Below the pieces are notes generated by a model. That model was not told the origin of the DNA. It worked only from the letters and a program-made list of their open reading frames with translations, and did not search any database. Below are positions 9,461 through 18,221 of a stretch of 64,000 nucleotides of DNA, piece by piece (position 1 is the first letter of the stretch; every line of letters starts with the position of its first letter). Source of the stretch: Novosphingobium sp. PC22D (lineage in GTDB: Bacteria > Pseudomonadota > Alphaproteobacteria > Sphingomonadales > Sphingomonadaceae); contig NZ_MWMO01000006.1 of assembly GCF_002556635.1 (NCBI RefSeq), positions 148,401 through 212,400 of the forward strand, given 5' to 3'. The translations under genes and the position numbers were made by a program.

Positions 9461-10675
9461 ATGGCCGATCAGTACCCCACTCTCGACGACCTTGATGTGA
9501 AGGGCAAGCGTGTACTTGTGCGCGCCGATCTGAATGTACCGGTCCACGACGGCAGGATCACCGACACGGCCCGGATCGACCGGCAGGTGCCCACAATCCG
9601 GGAGCTTGCCGAAAGGGGTGCACGCGTCATCGTACTGTCCCATTTCGGCCGCCCCAGGGGCAGACCCGTGCCGGAGCTGTCGCTGAAGCCCATTGCCCCC
9701 GCGCTCTCCCGAGCCATCGGCCGCACCGTGGCATTCGGTAATGATTGCATCGGCGATGTGGCGAAGGCCGCCGTATCGAAGCTGAAAGATGGCGATGTCG
9801 TCCTGCTCGAAAATACCCGCTTCCATGCTGGCGAGGAAGCGAATGATCCGGATTTTGCGCGAGCGCTGGCCGAACTCGGCGATCTCTATGTGAACGATGC
9901 CTTTTCGGCTGCGCACCGTGCACATGGTTCGACCGAAGGTGTGGCACACATTCTGCCTTCGGCGGCCGGACGAGCGATGCAGGACGAACTCCTCCATCTG
10001 CATAGGGCGCTGGACCAGCCCAACCGGCCAGTCTTGGCCATCATCGGTGGCGCTAAGGTGTCGACCAAGATCGCCCTGATCGAAAACCTGCTAAAAAAGG
10101 TCGACATCCTGGTCATAGGCGGGGCGATGGCCAATACTTTCCTGGCGGCAGAAGGTATCGATGTCGGCAAATCGCTTTATGAAGCTGATCAGCTCGAAAC
10201 GGCCAAGCGCATCGTTAGTCTCGTGACCAAAACCGGCTCGTTTCTGATTCTGCCAACTGATGTCGTGGTGGCGAAGGTATTCGAAGCGGGGGCGCCGCAT
10301 CGCACGGTTCCGGCGCGTGAGGTGGCAGCCGACGACATGATCCTCGACGTCGGTCCTGACACGATCGCCGATTTCGAACAGCATCTGCACACGGTGAACA
10401 CGCTGGTTTGGAACGGCCCGGTCGGCGCATTCGAGACGCCCCCCTTCGACCATGGCACGACGACCATCGCGAGGCTTGTCGCGGCGCGCACCAAAGCAGG
10501 TGACCTGCTTTCCGTCGCCGGCGGCGGCGATACGGTTTCGGCGCTGACACATGCCGGCGTCGCAGGCGACTTCAGCTACGTTTCAACCGCCGGCGGCGCC
10601 TTTCTGGAATGGCTTGAGGGACGGAAATTGCCGGGTGTCGCGGCACTCGCGGCAAGTGTGGGAGTGGCTCAATGA
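9461..10675 (+). CDS. pgk: Phosphoglycerate kinase
   Basis: A cytoplasmic glycolytic enzyme of 404 residues that transfers phosphate from 1,3-bisphosphoglycerate to ADP. Hallmark motifs are present in order: [55 protein letters not shown] and the nucleotide loop GGGDTVSAL. The full-length N and C domains argue that it is functional. It stands about 250 bases after the PFOR operon and about 100 before adhP. A plasmid-borne pgk without other glycolytic genes suggests a boost of substrate-level ATP formation under stress, as a second copy next to a presumed chromosomal one; that is inference. Confidence 0.97.
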   Translation: MADQYPTLDDLDVKGKRVLVRADLNVPVHDGRITDTARIDRQVPTIRELAERGARVIVLSHFGRPRGRPVPELSLKPIAPALSRAIGRTVAFGNDCIGDVAKAAVSKLKDGDVVLLENTRFHAGEEANDPDFARALAELGDLYVNDAFSAAHRAHGSTEGVAHILPSAAGRAMQDELLHLHRALDQPNRPVLAIIGGAKVSTKIALIENLLKKVDILVIGGAMANTFLAAEGIDVGKSLYEADQLETAKRIVSLVTKTGSFLILPTDVVVAKVFEAGAPHRTVPAREVAADDMILDVGPDTIADFEQHLHTVNTLVWNGPVGAFETPPFDHGTTTIARLVAARTKAGDLLSVAGGGDTVSALTHAGVAGDFSYVSTAGGAFLEWLEGRKLPGVAALAASVGVAQ

Positions 10676-10775
10676 GGTTCGCCGACTTCAACCGAATCGC
10701 AAAGGGTAAGAATGCCAAAGGCAAGGGACGTCTCGACCTGCGGCTCCGATCAGTACCAGATATGGAGACACGACC

Positions 10776-11801
10776 ATGGTGAAGACAATGAGAGCGGCTG
10801 TGGTACACGCCTTCGGTGAGCCTCTGAAGATCGAGGAAATCCCCATTCCGACGCCCGGACCCGGCGAAGTGCTGGTGAAGGTAATCGCCACGGGCGTGTG
10901 TCATACCGACCTTCATGCAGCAAACGGCGACTGGCCGGTGAAGCCGACTCCGCCTTTCATCCCAGGACACGAGGGTGCCGGGATCGTGGCAGCGCTCGGA
11001 CCTGGCGTCGTTGGGTTGAAGGAAGGCGATGCGGTCGGTGTGGCTTGGCTCCACGATGCCTGCCGTCAGTGCGAGTACTGCGAGATCGGCTGGGAGACGC
11101 TCTGCGAATCGCAGCATATGAGCGGCTACACGGTGAATGGCAGTTTTGCCGAATATGTCATCGGCGCGGCACCGTTTGTGGGACGGCTGCCAGATAATGC
11201 CGACTTTGCAGAGCTGGCACCCATTCTCTGCGCAGGCGTGACAACGTATAAGGGCATCAAGGAGACCGAAGCGAAGCCGGGCGAGTGGATCGCCATTTCC
11301 GGCGTCGGCGGGCTTGGTCATATTGCGATCCAGTATGCCAAGGCAATGGGTCTGCATGTCGTCGCCCTCGACGTGACCGAAGAGAAGCTCGCCCTCGCCC
11401 GTTCGCTCGGCGCCGAGTTGGCCGTGAACGCGCAAGCGCCCGATACGCCTGCCAGGATCGTCAAGGAGACCGGCGGCGGCGCGCATGGCGTCCTGGTGAC
11501 GGCCGTCTCGGTTCCCGCCTTCGCGCAGGCACTGCAGATGGTGCGCCGCAAGGGAACCGTGAGCCTGACCGGCCTCCCGCCAGGGACATTCCCGACGCCG
11601 ATCTTCGATGTGGTGTTGAAGCGCATCACGATCCGCGGCTCGATCGTTGGCACGCGCAAGGATCTCGCCGAAGCCATTGAGTTTGCGGTGGAGGGAAAGG
11701 TCCGCGCCCACATACACAAGACGCAACTCGATGACATCAACCAGGTGTTCGGTGACCTCAAGGCGGGGAAAGTCGATGGCCGGATGGTGATGATACTGTA
11801 A
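10776..11801 (+). CDS. adhP: Zinc-dependent alcohol dehydrogenase (AdhP type)
   Basis: A medium-chain NAD(P)-dependent alcohol dehydrogenase of 341 residues. The catalytic zinc ligands appear as GVCHTDLH and GHEGAG, with a further cysteine in CAGVTTYKG. The structural zinc loop is CRQCEYCEIGWETLC, and the coenzyme fold is GVGGLGHIAIQYAKAMG. Length and order match the propanol-preferring AdhP group. GGAG at 10764-10767 sets the start. It would reduce aldehydes (such as acetaldehyde derived from acetyl-CoA) or oxidise alcohols. The context with PFOR and pgk favours a fermentative, NADH-consuming role. Confidence 0.93.
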   Translation: MVKTMRAAVVHAFGEPLKIEEIPIPTPGPGEVLVKVIATGVCHTDLHAANGDWPVKPTPPFIPGHEGAGIVAALGPGVVGLKEGDAVGVAWLHDACRQCEYCEIGWETLCESQHMSGYTVNGSFAEYVIGAAPFVGRLPDNADFAELAPILCAGVTTYKGIKETEAKPGEWIAISGVGGLGHIAIQYAKAMGLHVVALDVTEEKLALARSLGAELAVNAQAPDTPARIVKETGGGAHGVLVTAVSVPAFAQALQMVRRKGTVSLTGLPPGTFPTPIFDVVLKRITIRGSIVGTRKDLAEAIEFAVEGKVRAHIHKTQLDDINQVFGDLKAGKVDGRMVMIL

Positions 11802-11841
11802 CGTTGGCCGCGCACAGTGACCCTCGCAACCGGCGCCAATG

Positions 11842-12270
11842 CTATGTCTTCGCGATGAGCAGGTTGCCTGGAAGGTGTCTGAGTAAGTCGCCGCCAACCG
11901 ATCCGTCAAACCAACGCTCGATCATGCCCTTCTCTGAATGGCCCAGAACGACAAGGTCAGCATGTATTTCATGGGCATAGGCAATAATCTCACGCCCGGG
12001 ATCGCCTTGCCGTATGCGGATGATGGCGTTCACCCCCTGCCTGTCAGATTCCAAGGCGGCCATGTCGAGGGCTTGTTCGAGCTCTTCACGCTCCATCCCC
12101 CAGACATCGATTTCTCCATATGCCTCGGCAAGCCCGCTACTGCCCGTTGTCGCGATTATTCCCAGCAGATGCAATTCCGACTTACAGAGACTTGCGAGGT
12201 CGGACCCGTGTCTTAAGGCAGTCTGACTGAACTTCAATCCATCATAAGCCACCAGAATTTTCTGGTACAT
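11842..12270 (-). CDS. Universal stress protein (UspA family)
   Basis: A single-domain Usp of 142 residues starting MYQKILVAYDGLKFSQTAL. It has the ATP-binding type signature towards its end (LVVLGHSEKGMIERWFDGS followed by GGDLL), close to the G-x2-G-x9-GS pattern of nucleotide-binding members. Such proteins accumulate under starvation or oxygen limitation. It converges on adhP with 40 bases between the stops and probably belongs to the same stress block, though transcribed from its own promoter. Confidence 0.92.
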   Translation of the reverse strand: MYQKILVAYDGLKFSQTALRHGSDLASLCKSELHLLGIIATTGSSGLAEAYGEIDVWGMEREELEQALDMAALESDRQGVNAIIRIRQGDPGREIIAYAHEIHADLVVLGHSEKGMIERWFDGSVGGDLLRHLPGNLLIAKT

Positions 12271-12808
12271 TGAAACTCTCCAGCGGTGAAACGGGCGGCA
12301 TCAGGTGATGCCCATTAGTCGAAGCCCCCGGCGGTGCCTCTCTGCAGCCTCGAGCATGAAGCTGCGCTTTGGCCGCACCATACGGGCGAACGCGTAATCA
12401 AAGCGCAAAGGCGCATCGAAGACGCCGCGCTGGCGCTCGTCGTTGCGGTTGCCGTTTCGGATCACACCGCCCTTGAATAAGATCCGAGTCTCGCACTCCC
12501 CTCGATCAGGACACCCTTAATTCCGAGATCGGGCACGATCATGGCGGTATGCAAACAAGTTACGCTGCCTCCCGCTCGGGCAGAATGGGCATCGCCGTGG
12601 TGACTTCCCATTGCCTGCGATCTTCAGTTGGCGACCGGACTGCACATGACAGCCCATTGTCGATCAACGGGTCTCGTGGACCAGGTAGGCTACCAAGGCG
12701 CTCGCCGGACGCATCAATCGCTTCCCCGATCGCGCGAGAACTCCGCTTGCGCCCCCACCGAGGGCGCCAGCCCGGTACGAGTTTCGGTCGGGGTCATGCC
12801 TATTCGCG
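12271..12808. other. Gene-free stretch, possibly decayed sequence
   Basis: About 540 bases between two minus-strand genes. Short open frames on both strands do not resemble known families. Codon usage in parts of the minus strand (around 12310-12480) looks coding-like, but it is interrupted by stops in every frame. A decayed gene fragment is possible, and I could not name a parent. Confidence 0.4.
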
Positions 12809-13507
12809 TCATCCGCGCGCCTTGCTGGGGCAAGTCCGCACATGAACAGTCGTGGTAGCGTCCCTGCCATCTGATTTGTCAATTAGTTCCGGCTCGGCAA
12901 GTGCCCGCTCAAGAACCACCAGGTCATTCAGTTGCGCGCTGCGGACCCTTCGGACAGCATTGACCGTCTCCCGGGGAACAGCGGGCTGCTTCAAAAGAAC
13001 CTCGGACATTGCAATCGCTCCACGATGATGTGCGATCATCTTTCGCAACCAGATTTCCGAAGCATTGGCACCATTCACGCTCATTGTCGCGTCGTGCATT
13101 GCTTGAATTGGCTTTAGAAAGATGAAGGCACTTTCCATGTCAAGCGGGCCTTCGCGCTCCAACGCCCGGAGGACGCCGACAGCATCCACTTGAACTCTCA
13201 TGGTCTCTCTAGCCAGATCAGCAATGCATGAAGAAGGATTCTCCCTAAGAACAATGCGCGACAGCGCCGCACCTCCCTCATGATGCGCGATCATCATCCT
13301 TACCCAATTGTCCCCTGAACTGGTCCCGATAGCCGCTCTCATATTGTCATACATTTCGGTCTCAGCATAAAAGAACGGGCCAAGGTCGTGAGAGATGGTC
13401 TCCGCTTCGTCGGTACCGGTTGAGGTCGCACTGCCTCGCCGCTCATGCTGGCTACATGAGATCAGAAACACTAAGGTGAAGATTGCAGCCACGAAATGAA
13501 GGCGCAT
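12809..13507 (-). CDS. DUF305 family putative lipoprotein
   Basis: A secreted or periplasmic protein of about 232 residues. The start at 13507 gives an N-terminal signal (MRLHFVAAIFTLVFLISCSQ) with a lipobox-like LISC, so it is probably a lipoprotein. An upstream in-frame ATG at 13531 would add eight residues before the signal. Two copies of a W-x-R-x-MIAHH-x-G-x-A motif (WVRMMIAHHEGGAALS and WLRKMIAHHRGAIAMS) mark two helical DUF305 halves. The histidine pairs are typical of this ferritin-like, possibly metal-binding family, whose members often accompany metal-resistance or stress genes. Precise function unknown. Confidence 0.8.
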   Translation of the reverse strand: MRLHFVAAIFTLVFLISCSQHERRGSATSTGTDEAETISHDLGPFFYAETEMYDNMRAAIGTSSGDNWVRMMIAHHEGGAALSRIVLRENPSSCIADLARETMRVQVDAVGVLRALEREGPLDMESAFIFLKPIQAMHDATMSVNGANASEIWLRKMIAHHRGAIAMSEVLLKQPAVPRETVNAVRRVRSAQLNDLVVLERALAEPELIDKSDGRDATTTVHVRTCPSKARG

Positions 13508-13887
13508 GGGATTTCTCACGGAATGCGACACGGAGTTTCACCATGCTATCAGCCTTGCTACTGCCGGTCACTGCCGCGCGAATATCCACAATCGCTCGCA
13601 TCCGTGCATAGAACTTTTTTGCACCAAGGTGCCAGCCGGACGATTCCGTAAACGATTGCGAGATGTGCACTTGCTAGCAATTCCACGGCCAATGCTCTTG
13701 CGAGATTGAACCTCCGGCAGCACAGACGATATCTGTCGGCATAGGATCGAAGAAAATTAACCCCTGCTCCGCACTGCAGAGGCCGACCGTCGGCGACTCC
13801 AAAACGCCGCCGAAATCGCATCGCCCGGGGCACGGCCCAGTCTCGTCAGAACATTCACGTATCGAGGCTCGGCTTACAACCCCATCC
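13508..13887. other. Intergenic stretch at the metabolic block/backbone boundary
   Basis: About 380 bases between the DUF305 gene and the integrase. No supported gene, no recognisable insertion-sequence end. It marks the change from the metabolic block to the plasmid backbone, so an insertion boundary may lie here, but I see no clear inverted or direct repeats. Confidence 0.4.
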
Positions 13888-15102
13888 TCAGTTCATGCGC
13901 TTCAGCAATCGCCCCGCCGCACCCTGTTCGGCGGCGAGGTTGCGGTTGTAGAGCAATGGCATCCTCGGGCTTTTCCAGCGCATCGCGTCCATGATCCCAG
14001 CGAGGTCTTCGCCGGCCGCAAAGTAGTCTTGGTTGACCCCCACACGCGTCGAGTGCGCGCTGACCTCGTGTACCTGCTTTTCGAACGTCGTCGCATCCAA
14101 ATCGGCGAACGCGCCAGCCTCGAATGCCCGGCGCAACATGGCGCGCAGCAGCGGCGTGACCGATCCCGGATGGAGCGCGCCCTCCCCCACATTGTATTCG
14201 ACTCGCGCGCCCATTGCGGCTTTCGCTGCAAACCGTTCGGGCTCCCAGCGTGCGTTCCATCCCCGGTTCGCACAATTGCCGGCCTTGCGCGCCGGCTTGG
14301 CCGCATAGCGCCGCACGATCACCCGCCGGAACACCGGCCCCTCGCCTATCCCGGCAGCCTGGAGCCAGTCTGCAAGAGCACGTACGGTCCGTGGAGACAG
14401 ATAGGCAGTGGCCCCCTCGCCTTCCTGGTCGCCCTTCGAGCGGAGAACCCTGAGCAGCCGTGCATCAACATCGATTGCCTCGCCTATGTCATCTACTCGC
14501 ACCGCGACCAGCTCACTGGCGCGAAGGCCCGTGTCATAGGCGAGGCTGAGCAACGCTTTGTCGCGCAGGTCGGTGAGACTCTCGCCGAGCGATGCCAGTA
14601 CTGCCTTGACGTTGAGCCCGCGTGGGCTGTCCGCGAGCGGATCCTTGACCGCCCCCCGAAACCGCAGTGGGCGTGCCTGCTTCTGGGTTATCCCATTCTC
14701 GCGCCGGTGCGCAGCAAGCGTGAGCCGCACCAGTTCGTCAGCAGTGGGATCGGCAAGGCCGCAGAGGCGATGCAGCCTTGCGACCGAGGCCTTGTAACGC
14801 GACAGCGAGGCAGGCGCCGCCCCCTCGCCTGCCCGCACCGTAAGCCAATCGGCGATTGCTTGGGGCGTGGCGGGAACGGTCTTCTCTCCCCTGCCCCGAC
14901 ACCATGCGTCGAACGCCATCACGTCGGACCGAAACGCGCGCAAGGTGTTGGGCGCGGCAGCACGGGCATAGGCGGCAAGCAGGTCCGGGCTGGGGCCAGT
15001 GCCCGGCTGGCGCGCCACAAGCGCCAGTTCGCGCGAGAGCGCCAGCGCTTCGCCCGTTTGCTGGTCATCGTCATCAAGGGCGGTTTCGGGGGCCATCGCC
15101 AA
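13888..15102 (-). CDS. Tyrosine recombinase / integrase
   Basis: A phage-integrase-family recombinase of about 404 residues. The N-terminal SAM-like core-binding domain is followed by the catalytic domain with the first arginine in AYDTGLRASELVAVR, the H-x-x-R box HSTRVGV, and the nucleophile tyrosine in LLYNRNL near the C-terminus. Such enzymes resolve plasmid multimers or mobilise elements. It is divergent from the HTH gene at 15220, and a near-symmetric 11-6-11 site lies in the shared promoter region. A second ATG two codons in is also possible as start. Proximity to the replication block suggests a multimer-resolution role. Confidence 0.88.
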   Translation of the reverse strand: MAMAPETALDDDDQQTGEALALSRELALVARQPGTGPSPDLLAAYARAAAPNTLRAFRSDVMAFDAWCRGRGEKTVPATPQAIADWLTVRAGEGAAPASLSRYKASVARLHRLCGLADPTADELVRLTLAAHRRENGITQKQARPLRFRGAVKDPLADSPRGLNVKAVLASLGESLTDLRDKALLSLAYDTGLRASELVAVRVDDIGEAIDVDARLLRVLRSKGDQEGEGATAYLSPRTVRALADWLQAAGIGEGPVFRRVIVRRYAAKPARKAGNCANRGWNARWEPERFAAKAAMGARVEYNVGEGALHPGSVTPLLRAMLRRAFEAGAFADLDATTFEKQVHEVSAHSTRVGVNQDYFAAGEDLAGIMDAMRWKSPRMPLLYNRNLAAEQGAAGRLLKRMN

Positions 15103-15133
15103 GTGATTCTGCCGTCTTTCTTATAGATAAGCA

Positions 15134-15161
15134 ACATGCGATAAGTGCAATTATCACATGT
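15134..15161. other. Possible tyrosine-recombinase core site (11-6-11)
   Basis: Two 11-base arms, ACATGCGATAA and TTATCACATGT, are inverted repeats with 10 of 11 positions matching. They flank a 6-base centre (GTGCAA), the geometry of XerCD/dif-type crossover sites. It lies 32 bases upstream of the recombinase start. The alternative is an autoregulatory operator shared by the two divergent genes. Confidence 0.5.
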
Positions 15162-15219
15162 GCATTTGCAGGACGTCCCAGCACTTGTGCAGCGTTTGGC
15201 ACTTCACTACACATCAGGC

Positions 15220-16377
15220 ATGGATCCGCTCGCAGAATTTGCTCTTGATGACGACGCTTCCGGCGAAGAGGCCGCGCTGGCCGAGGCGTCCTGCGCGCTT
15301 GTTCTGGGACGGCTCGACGGACTGGTCGCGGGCCTCTCAGATGACGAAAAGACGTTGTTTTGCATGCACTTGCTCCGCAAGACACTGATCACCGCGCTGC
15401 TGCAATCGGGGTTCACCGATGCCGAAATGCGCTTCGATCACTGGTTCGCAGGGCTCAGTCGCGCCCCGCAGGAGACCCCCCTCACCGCCTGCCCCGCGCA
15501 TGCCATCGTCCGCACCCTGCTCGCCGAATTGGGCCATCATCCCTGGAAGCCGTTGAGCAATGCAGCCCGGACGGTATCTGCCGCCGCGAAGTTTACGGCC
15601 GACGGCAGCGACAATGACGCTGCAGGGCTTCCCACCAAGGCGCTTGAGGCCGCGCGCACGTTGATCGGCGAGTGCCCCCTCCCCTCTGCCTCGTCCTTGC
15701 CGTTCGCCTCGCTCGAGCAGCTTAACCGGCGTCTACGGAAATCGGCGCTGTTCGCGCCGGTTGAACGCGGTGCCGCTGTGCTCCCGCTGCTGGGCCGTGA
15801 CGTCGCGATCGAGCGTGCGGGTATCCGCACTCCGCTCTGGGCATTGGATGCGCTTCTGGGCCGTCTGTTGGCGTCCTGTTGCACCTGGCGGGTCCCCCTC
15901 CCCTGCCCCGGTGCGGTGACCGCGGAAGCGCTTGGGCCGCAGCTTGGCTCCTGCTCGCGGCGGATCGCGATGGCCGAGAGGCTGGCAGCAAGTGTTCAGG
16001 GGCTGATTGAGGTTGCCGAGACCGCCCGCAGGCAGGCGATGCGCATGCACGACAGTCTTGGCCATCTGCGTTCGTCGGCGCGCGCTCCGCAGGTCTGGAT
16101 GTTGCTTGCGGGGTTTGCTCCGCTGGGGCTCGAGCAGATGGGTGTGGCATTCGGGATTACGCGGCGAGGCACGTATGCGGTCCGTGACGCCTTGGTCGAT
16201 GCGGGGATGGCCCGGGTCGAGACGGTCAAGGGTAAGGTCTTGCTGGAAGCCACTGGCGAGCATGAAAGAGCGAGCCAAGTGAGCGGTGAGAAGTCGAGTG
16301 CCCTGCCCTCCCCTCTGCTTTCCGAGTTCGATGCGGCAATGGATGAGATCGACCGTTTGCTCGATCGCACGCGGTAG
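15220..16377 (+). CDS. Uncharacterised plasmid protein with C-terminal helix-turn-helix-like region
   Basis: A mostly alpha-helical protein of 385 residues if translation begins at the ATG at 15220; a GTG at 15145 would add 25 residues overlapping the putative recombinase site. Residues about 290-350 (APQVWMLLAGFAPLGLEQMG followed by ITRRGTYAVRDALVDAGMARVE) look like a winged-helix DNA-binding segment. The rest resembles the DUF1612/RHE_PE00001-type plasmid proteins only loosely, and I am not sure of that family. It is divergent from the integrase and upstream of the origin, so a role in plasmid maintenance or regulation is plausible. Confidence 0.6.
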   Translation: MDPLAEFALDDDASGEEAALAEASCALVLGRLDGLVAGLSDDEKTLFCMHLLRKTLITALLQSGFTDAEMRFDHWFAGLSRAPQETPLTACPAHAIVRTLLAELGHHPWKPLSNAARTVSAAAKFTADGSDNDAAGLPTKALEAARTLIGECPLPSASSLPFASLEQLNRRLRKSALFAPVERGAAVLPLLGRDVAIERAGIRTPLWALDALLGRLLASCCTWRVPLPCPGAVTAEALGPQLGSCSRRIAMAERLAASVQGLIEVAETARRQAMRMHDSLGHLRSSARAPQVWMLLAGFAPLGLEQMGVAFGITRRGTYAVRDALVDAGMARVETVKGKVLLEATGEHERASQVSGEKSSALPSPLLSEFDAAMDEIDRLLDRTR

Positions 16378-16460
16378 GCAGTTTGCGTGGTTTGTTAGTA
16401 TGTCCTGGCCGCTCCCGCCTTTCCACTGATCAAATCAATGAAATTGAACTTCTCTGATGG

Positions 16461-16812
16461 GTTAGAGGGGTTAAATCTTACTGTTAGAAGGTTAGATGGC
16501 GCGGAATTGGCGCGTTTGCCCCAGAAATCCGCGAGTCGGTCGCATCGAACCGTTCCTGTTGTATCGACAATCCGTTCCCGTTGTGTCGGGAGTGCTGTTC
16601 CCGATGTGTCGGTTGTTGGTTCCCGGAGTGTCGTTGATAGACTGCTTTGTGTTCCTGAAGTGTCGAAAGGCTACGCAATGCCGCAGGCTTGCACGAATTT
16701 TTGAATCAGTTTTGCCGGAGGTCGTCACAAAGTGATTCAATTGGGTGCTTGGGAGCTGAATGGTCTACTCCGGGTTTAGCGCCAGGTTCTCTCGACACGA
16801 CACTTCGGGAAC
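16461..16812. other. oriV: Candidate replication origin (iterons)
   Basis: Five direct repeats with core GTTCCyGwwGTGTCG start at 16552, 16574, 16597, 16619 and 16651. The spacings of 22, 23, 22 and 32 bases are close to two or three helical turns. An inverted copy lies at 16798-16812. Upstream, the A+T-rich patch 16431-16498 holds GTTAGA at 16461, 16483 and 16491, and an 8-base inverted repeat TTGAATCA/TGATTCAA lies at 16701-16708 and 16733-16740. The array lies just past the repA stop, on the far side from its promoter. This is the expected layout of an iteron origin with an unwinding element. I saw no DnaA box. Confidence 0.75.
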
Positions 16813-16897
16813 GCAGACTGGCGATGACCTGAAATTTGACCGGTTTGCTGGGGCAATCGACACTGCTGCGTTGGCTCCGCTCGGCGGCCCGAGTGCC

Positions 16898-18160
16898 TCA
16901 GCCGCGCAATTCGTGCCGGTGCTTTTCGTGATGTCGCTTCACCCAACCTATGAAGGCTTTTTGCCAATTGACCGGGCTTCGCTCGGCTGAAGCGTTCACC
17001 CAGGCTTCGAACTCGGCATGCAGATTATAGAGGTCCCAGCCCGGGCATTCGCGGCGGAGGAGCTCAATCGTATCATCCGTCATGAAGCCGCGTGTGGCGG
17101 CGTCGGAGAGCCCGGCGACGGTGCTTTTGATCAACGAGCGAGCGTCGACCAGAACCTCTTCTTCATCTCTCGGAGGCTTCACCGGCTCGGGAGGTTTCCT
17201 TGAGGAAACTTTCTCGGCCTGTTCGGTTGTCGCGCCCTCCCCTGCCATTGCATTGCCTGCGAGCTGTTCGAACGCGGATCGACCCTCGGCGATGTCTTCG
17301 GCAGATACCGTCAACCCTTCACCTTTCGCGTCGTTACGGAGCATCCGGAGGAGTGGTTCTCCTCTTGCGGACTGTTCGACGACCAATTCGTAGCCTGGCA
17401 AGGCGTTCTTCTCGGCAAGCTTCAGCAGCTCAAACTTGAACCGACGGTAGGCCCCTTCCGCGCCGCTCTTTTCGAACAGTACCGGCATGGAGATGGCAAA
17501 GCCTCCCCCCCCTGCCCCGCCGGCATGTTTGCGCGCTACCTTGTAAAGCCAGCGCTCACGCCCGCCACTGATGCTGAAATAGGCACGGTCGATGGCAAGC
17601 ACGCCGCCTTTCATGAGCACGCCTTCATAGAACCAGTTCGAGAGCTCAAGCGTCATGCCTTTGGAACGTTCGGTGCGTTCGTCGACTAGCTGCGTCCAGC
17701 CATCGAGCCAGCTGAACGTTGCCTCGCGACGATTCTCAGCGCGGATGTTGGTCTTGATCGTTGTGGATACGAGCCTGTCGAGAGCCTGGCCAAGCAGCTC
17801 ATATGCTCGCCCAGTCGTTGGCCGCCCGATAGCCCGGAGCAAATCATAAGGCATGATATGGAGCTTACGAGGTATATCGTTCTGCCCTCGCCTTGCCATG
17901 TCGGCCAGCATGCTTGCGCAATAGATCAGGATGTCCGCATCCCAGATCGTGGCCATGCCATAATCAGGATTGGCGCTGACATGGACCCACAGCTTCCCAT
18001 CCGGGCTGTTATAGTCAATTGGCTTGATGCGCTTCGACTTTGCCAGGCTGAAGAACGGACGCTCCATCATCTCCCGCTGATCGCGGAAGTTGAGATCGGC
18101 GATATACGGCAGAAACAAATCGAACTGCTCGCCCACGGCTTGCTTGCGGGCGCGACTCAC
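16898..18160 (-). CDS. repA: Plasmid replication initiator RepA (RPA family)
   Basis: A 420-residue initiator that binds iterons and opens the origin. The body matches the replication initiator protein A family of alphaproteobacterial plasmids: an N-terminal segment RPFFSLAKSKR, then WDADILIYCASMLADM, HIMPYDLLRAIGR and YELLGQALDRL, and a second winged-helix half including SISGGRERWLYKVARKHAGG. It is the last gene of a parA-parB-repA series on the minus strand, with the iterons beyond its stop. A parS-like palindrome abuts its 5' end, and a one-mismatch copy lies inside the gene at 17194-17209, so partition complexes may influence its expression. Confidence 0.92.
   Translation of the reverse strand: MSRARKQAVGEQFDLFLPYIADLNFRDQREMMERPFFSLAKSKRIKPIDYNSPDGKLWVHVSANPDYGMATIWDADILIYCASMLADMARRGQNDIPRKLHIMPYDLLRAIGRPTTGRAYELLGQALDRLVSTTIKTNIRAENRREATFSWLDGWTQLVDERTERSKGMTLELSNWFYEGVLMKGGVLAIDRAYFSISGGRERWLYKVARKHAGGAGGGGFAISMPVLFEKSGAEGAYRRFKFELLKLAEKNALPGYELVVEQSARGEPLLRMLRNDAKGEGLTVSAEDIAEGRSAFEQLAGNAMAGEGATTEQAEKVSSRKPPEPVKPPRDEEEVLVDARSLIKSTVAGLSDAATRGFMTDDTIELLRRECPGWDLYNLHAEFEAWVNASAERSPVNWQKAFIGWVKRHHEKHRHELRG
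17194..17209. promoter_or_regulatory. parS-like site inside repA
   Basis: GTTTCCTTGAGGAAAC differs at one base from the perfect palindrome upstream of repA. The outer GTTTC/GAAAC arms are those of the general bacterial parS. Probable secondary ParB-binding site. Confidence 0.5.
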
Positions 18161-18162
18161 GA

Positions 18163-18184
18163 GAAGTTTCCTCGAGGAAACTTC
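18163..18184. promoter_or_regulatory. parS: parS-like 22-bp perfect palindrome between parB and repA
   Basis: The half-site GAAGTTTCCTC is followed directly by its exact reverse complement. The central 16 bases, GTTTCCTCGAGGAAAC, share the GTTTC/GAAAC arms of canonical parS. It lies in the 61-base gap between the parB stop and the repA start, the natural place for a centromere and for ParB control of repA. Confidence 0.65.
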
Positions 18185-18221
18185 CGGGCACTTGCGCCGA
18201 CCAAAGCAGACGCGCCGTCCA

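Noticed and set aside
10672..10782. 36-codon frame overlapping the pgk stop by ATGA
   Set aside because: Very basic product, runs into the adhP start, no family and no independent ribosome site.
12549..12845. 98-codon plus-strand frame
   Set aside because: Arginine/serine-rich product typical of noncoding GC-rich DNA; it overlaps the end of the DUF305 gene.
14029..15126. Open frame of 365 codons opposite the integrase
   Set aside because: The minus strand carries the recombinase catalytic residues; the plus-strand product shows no family features.
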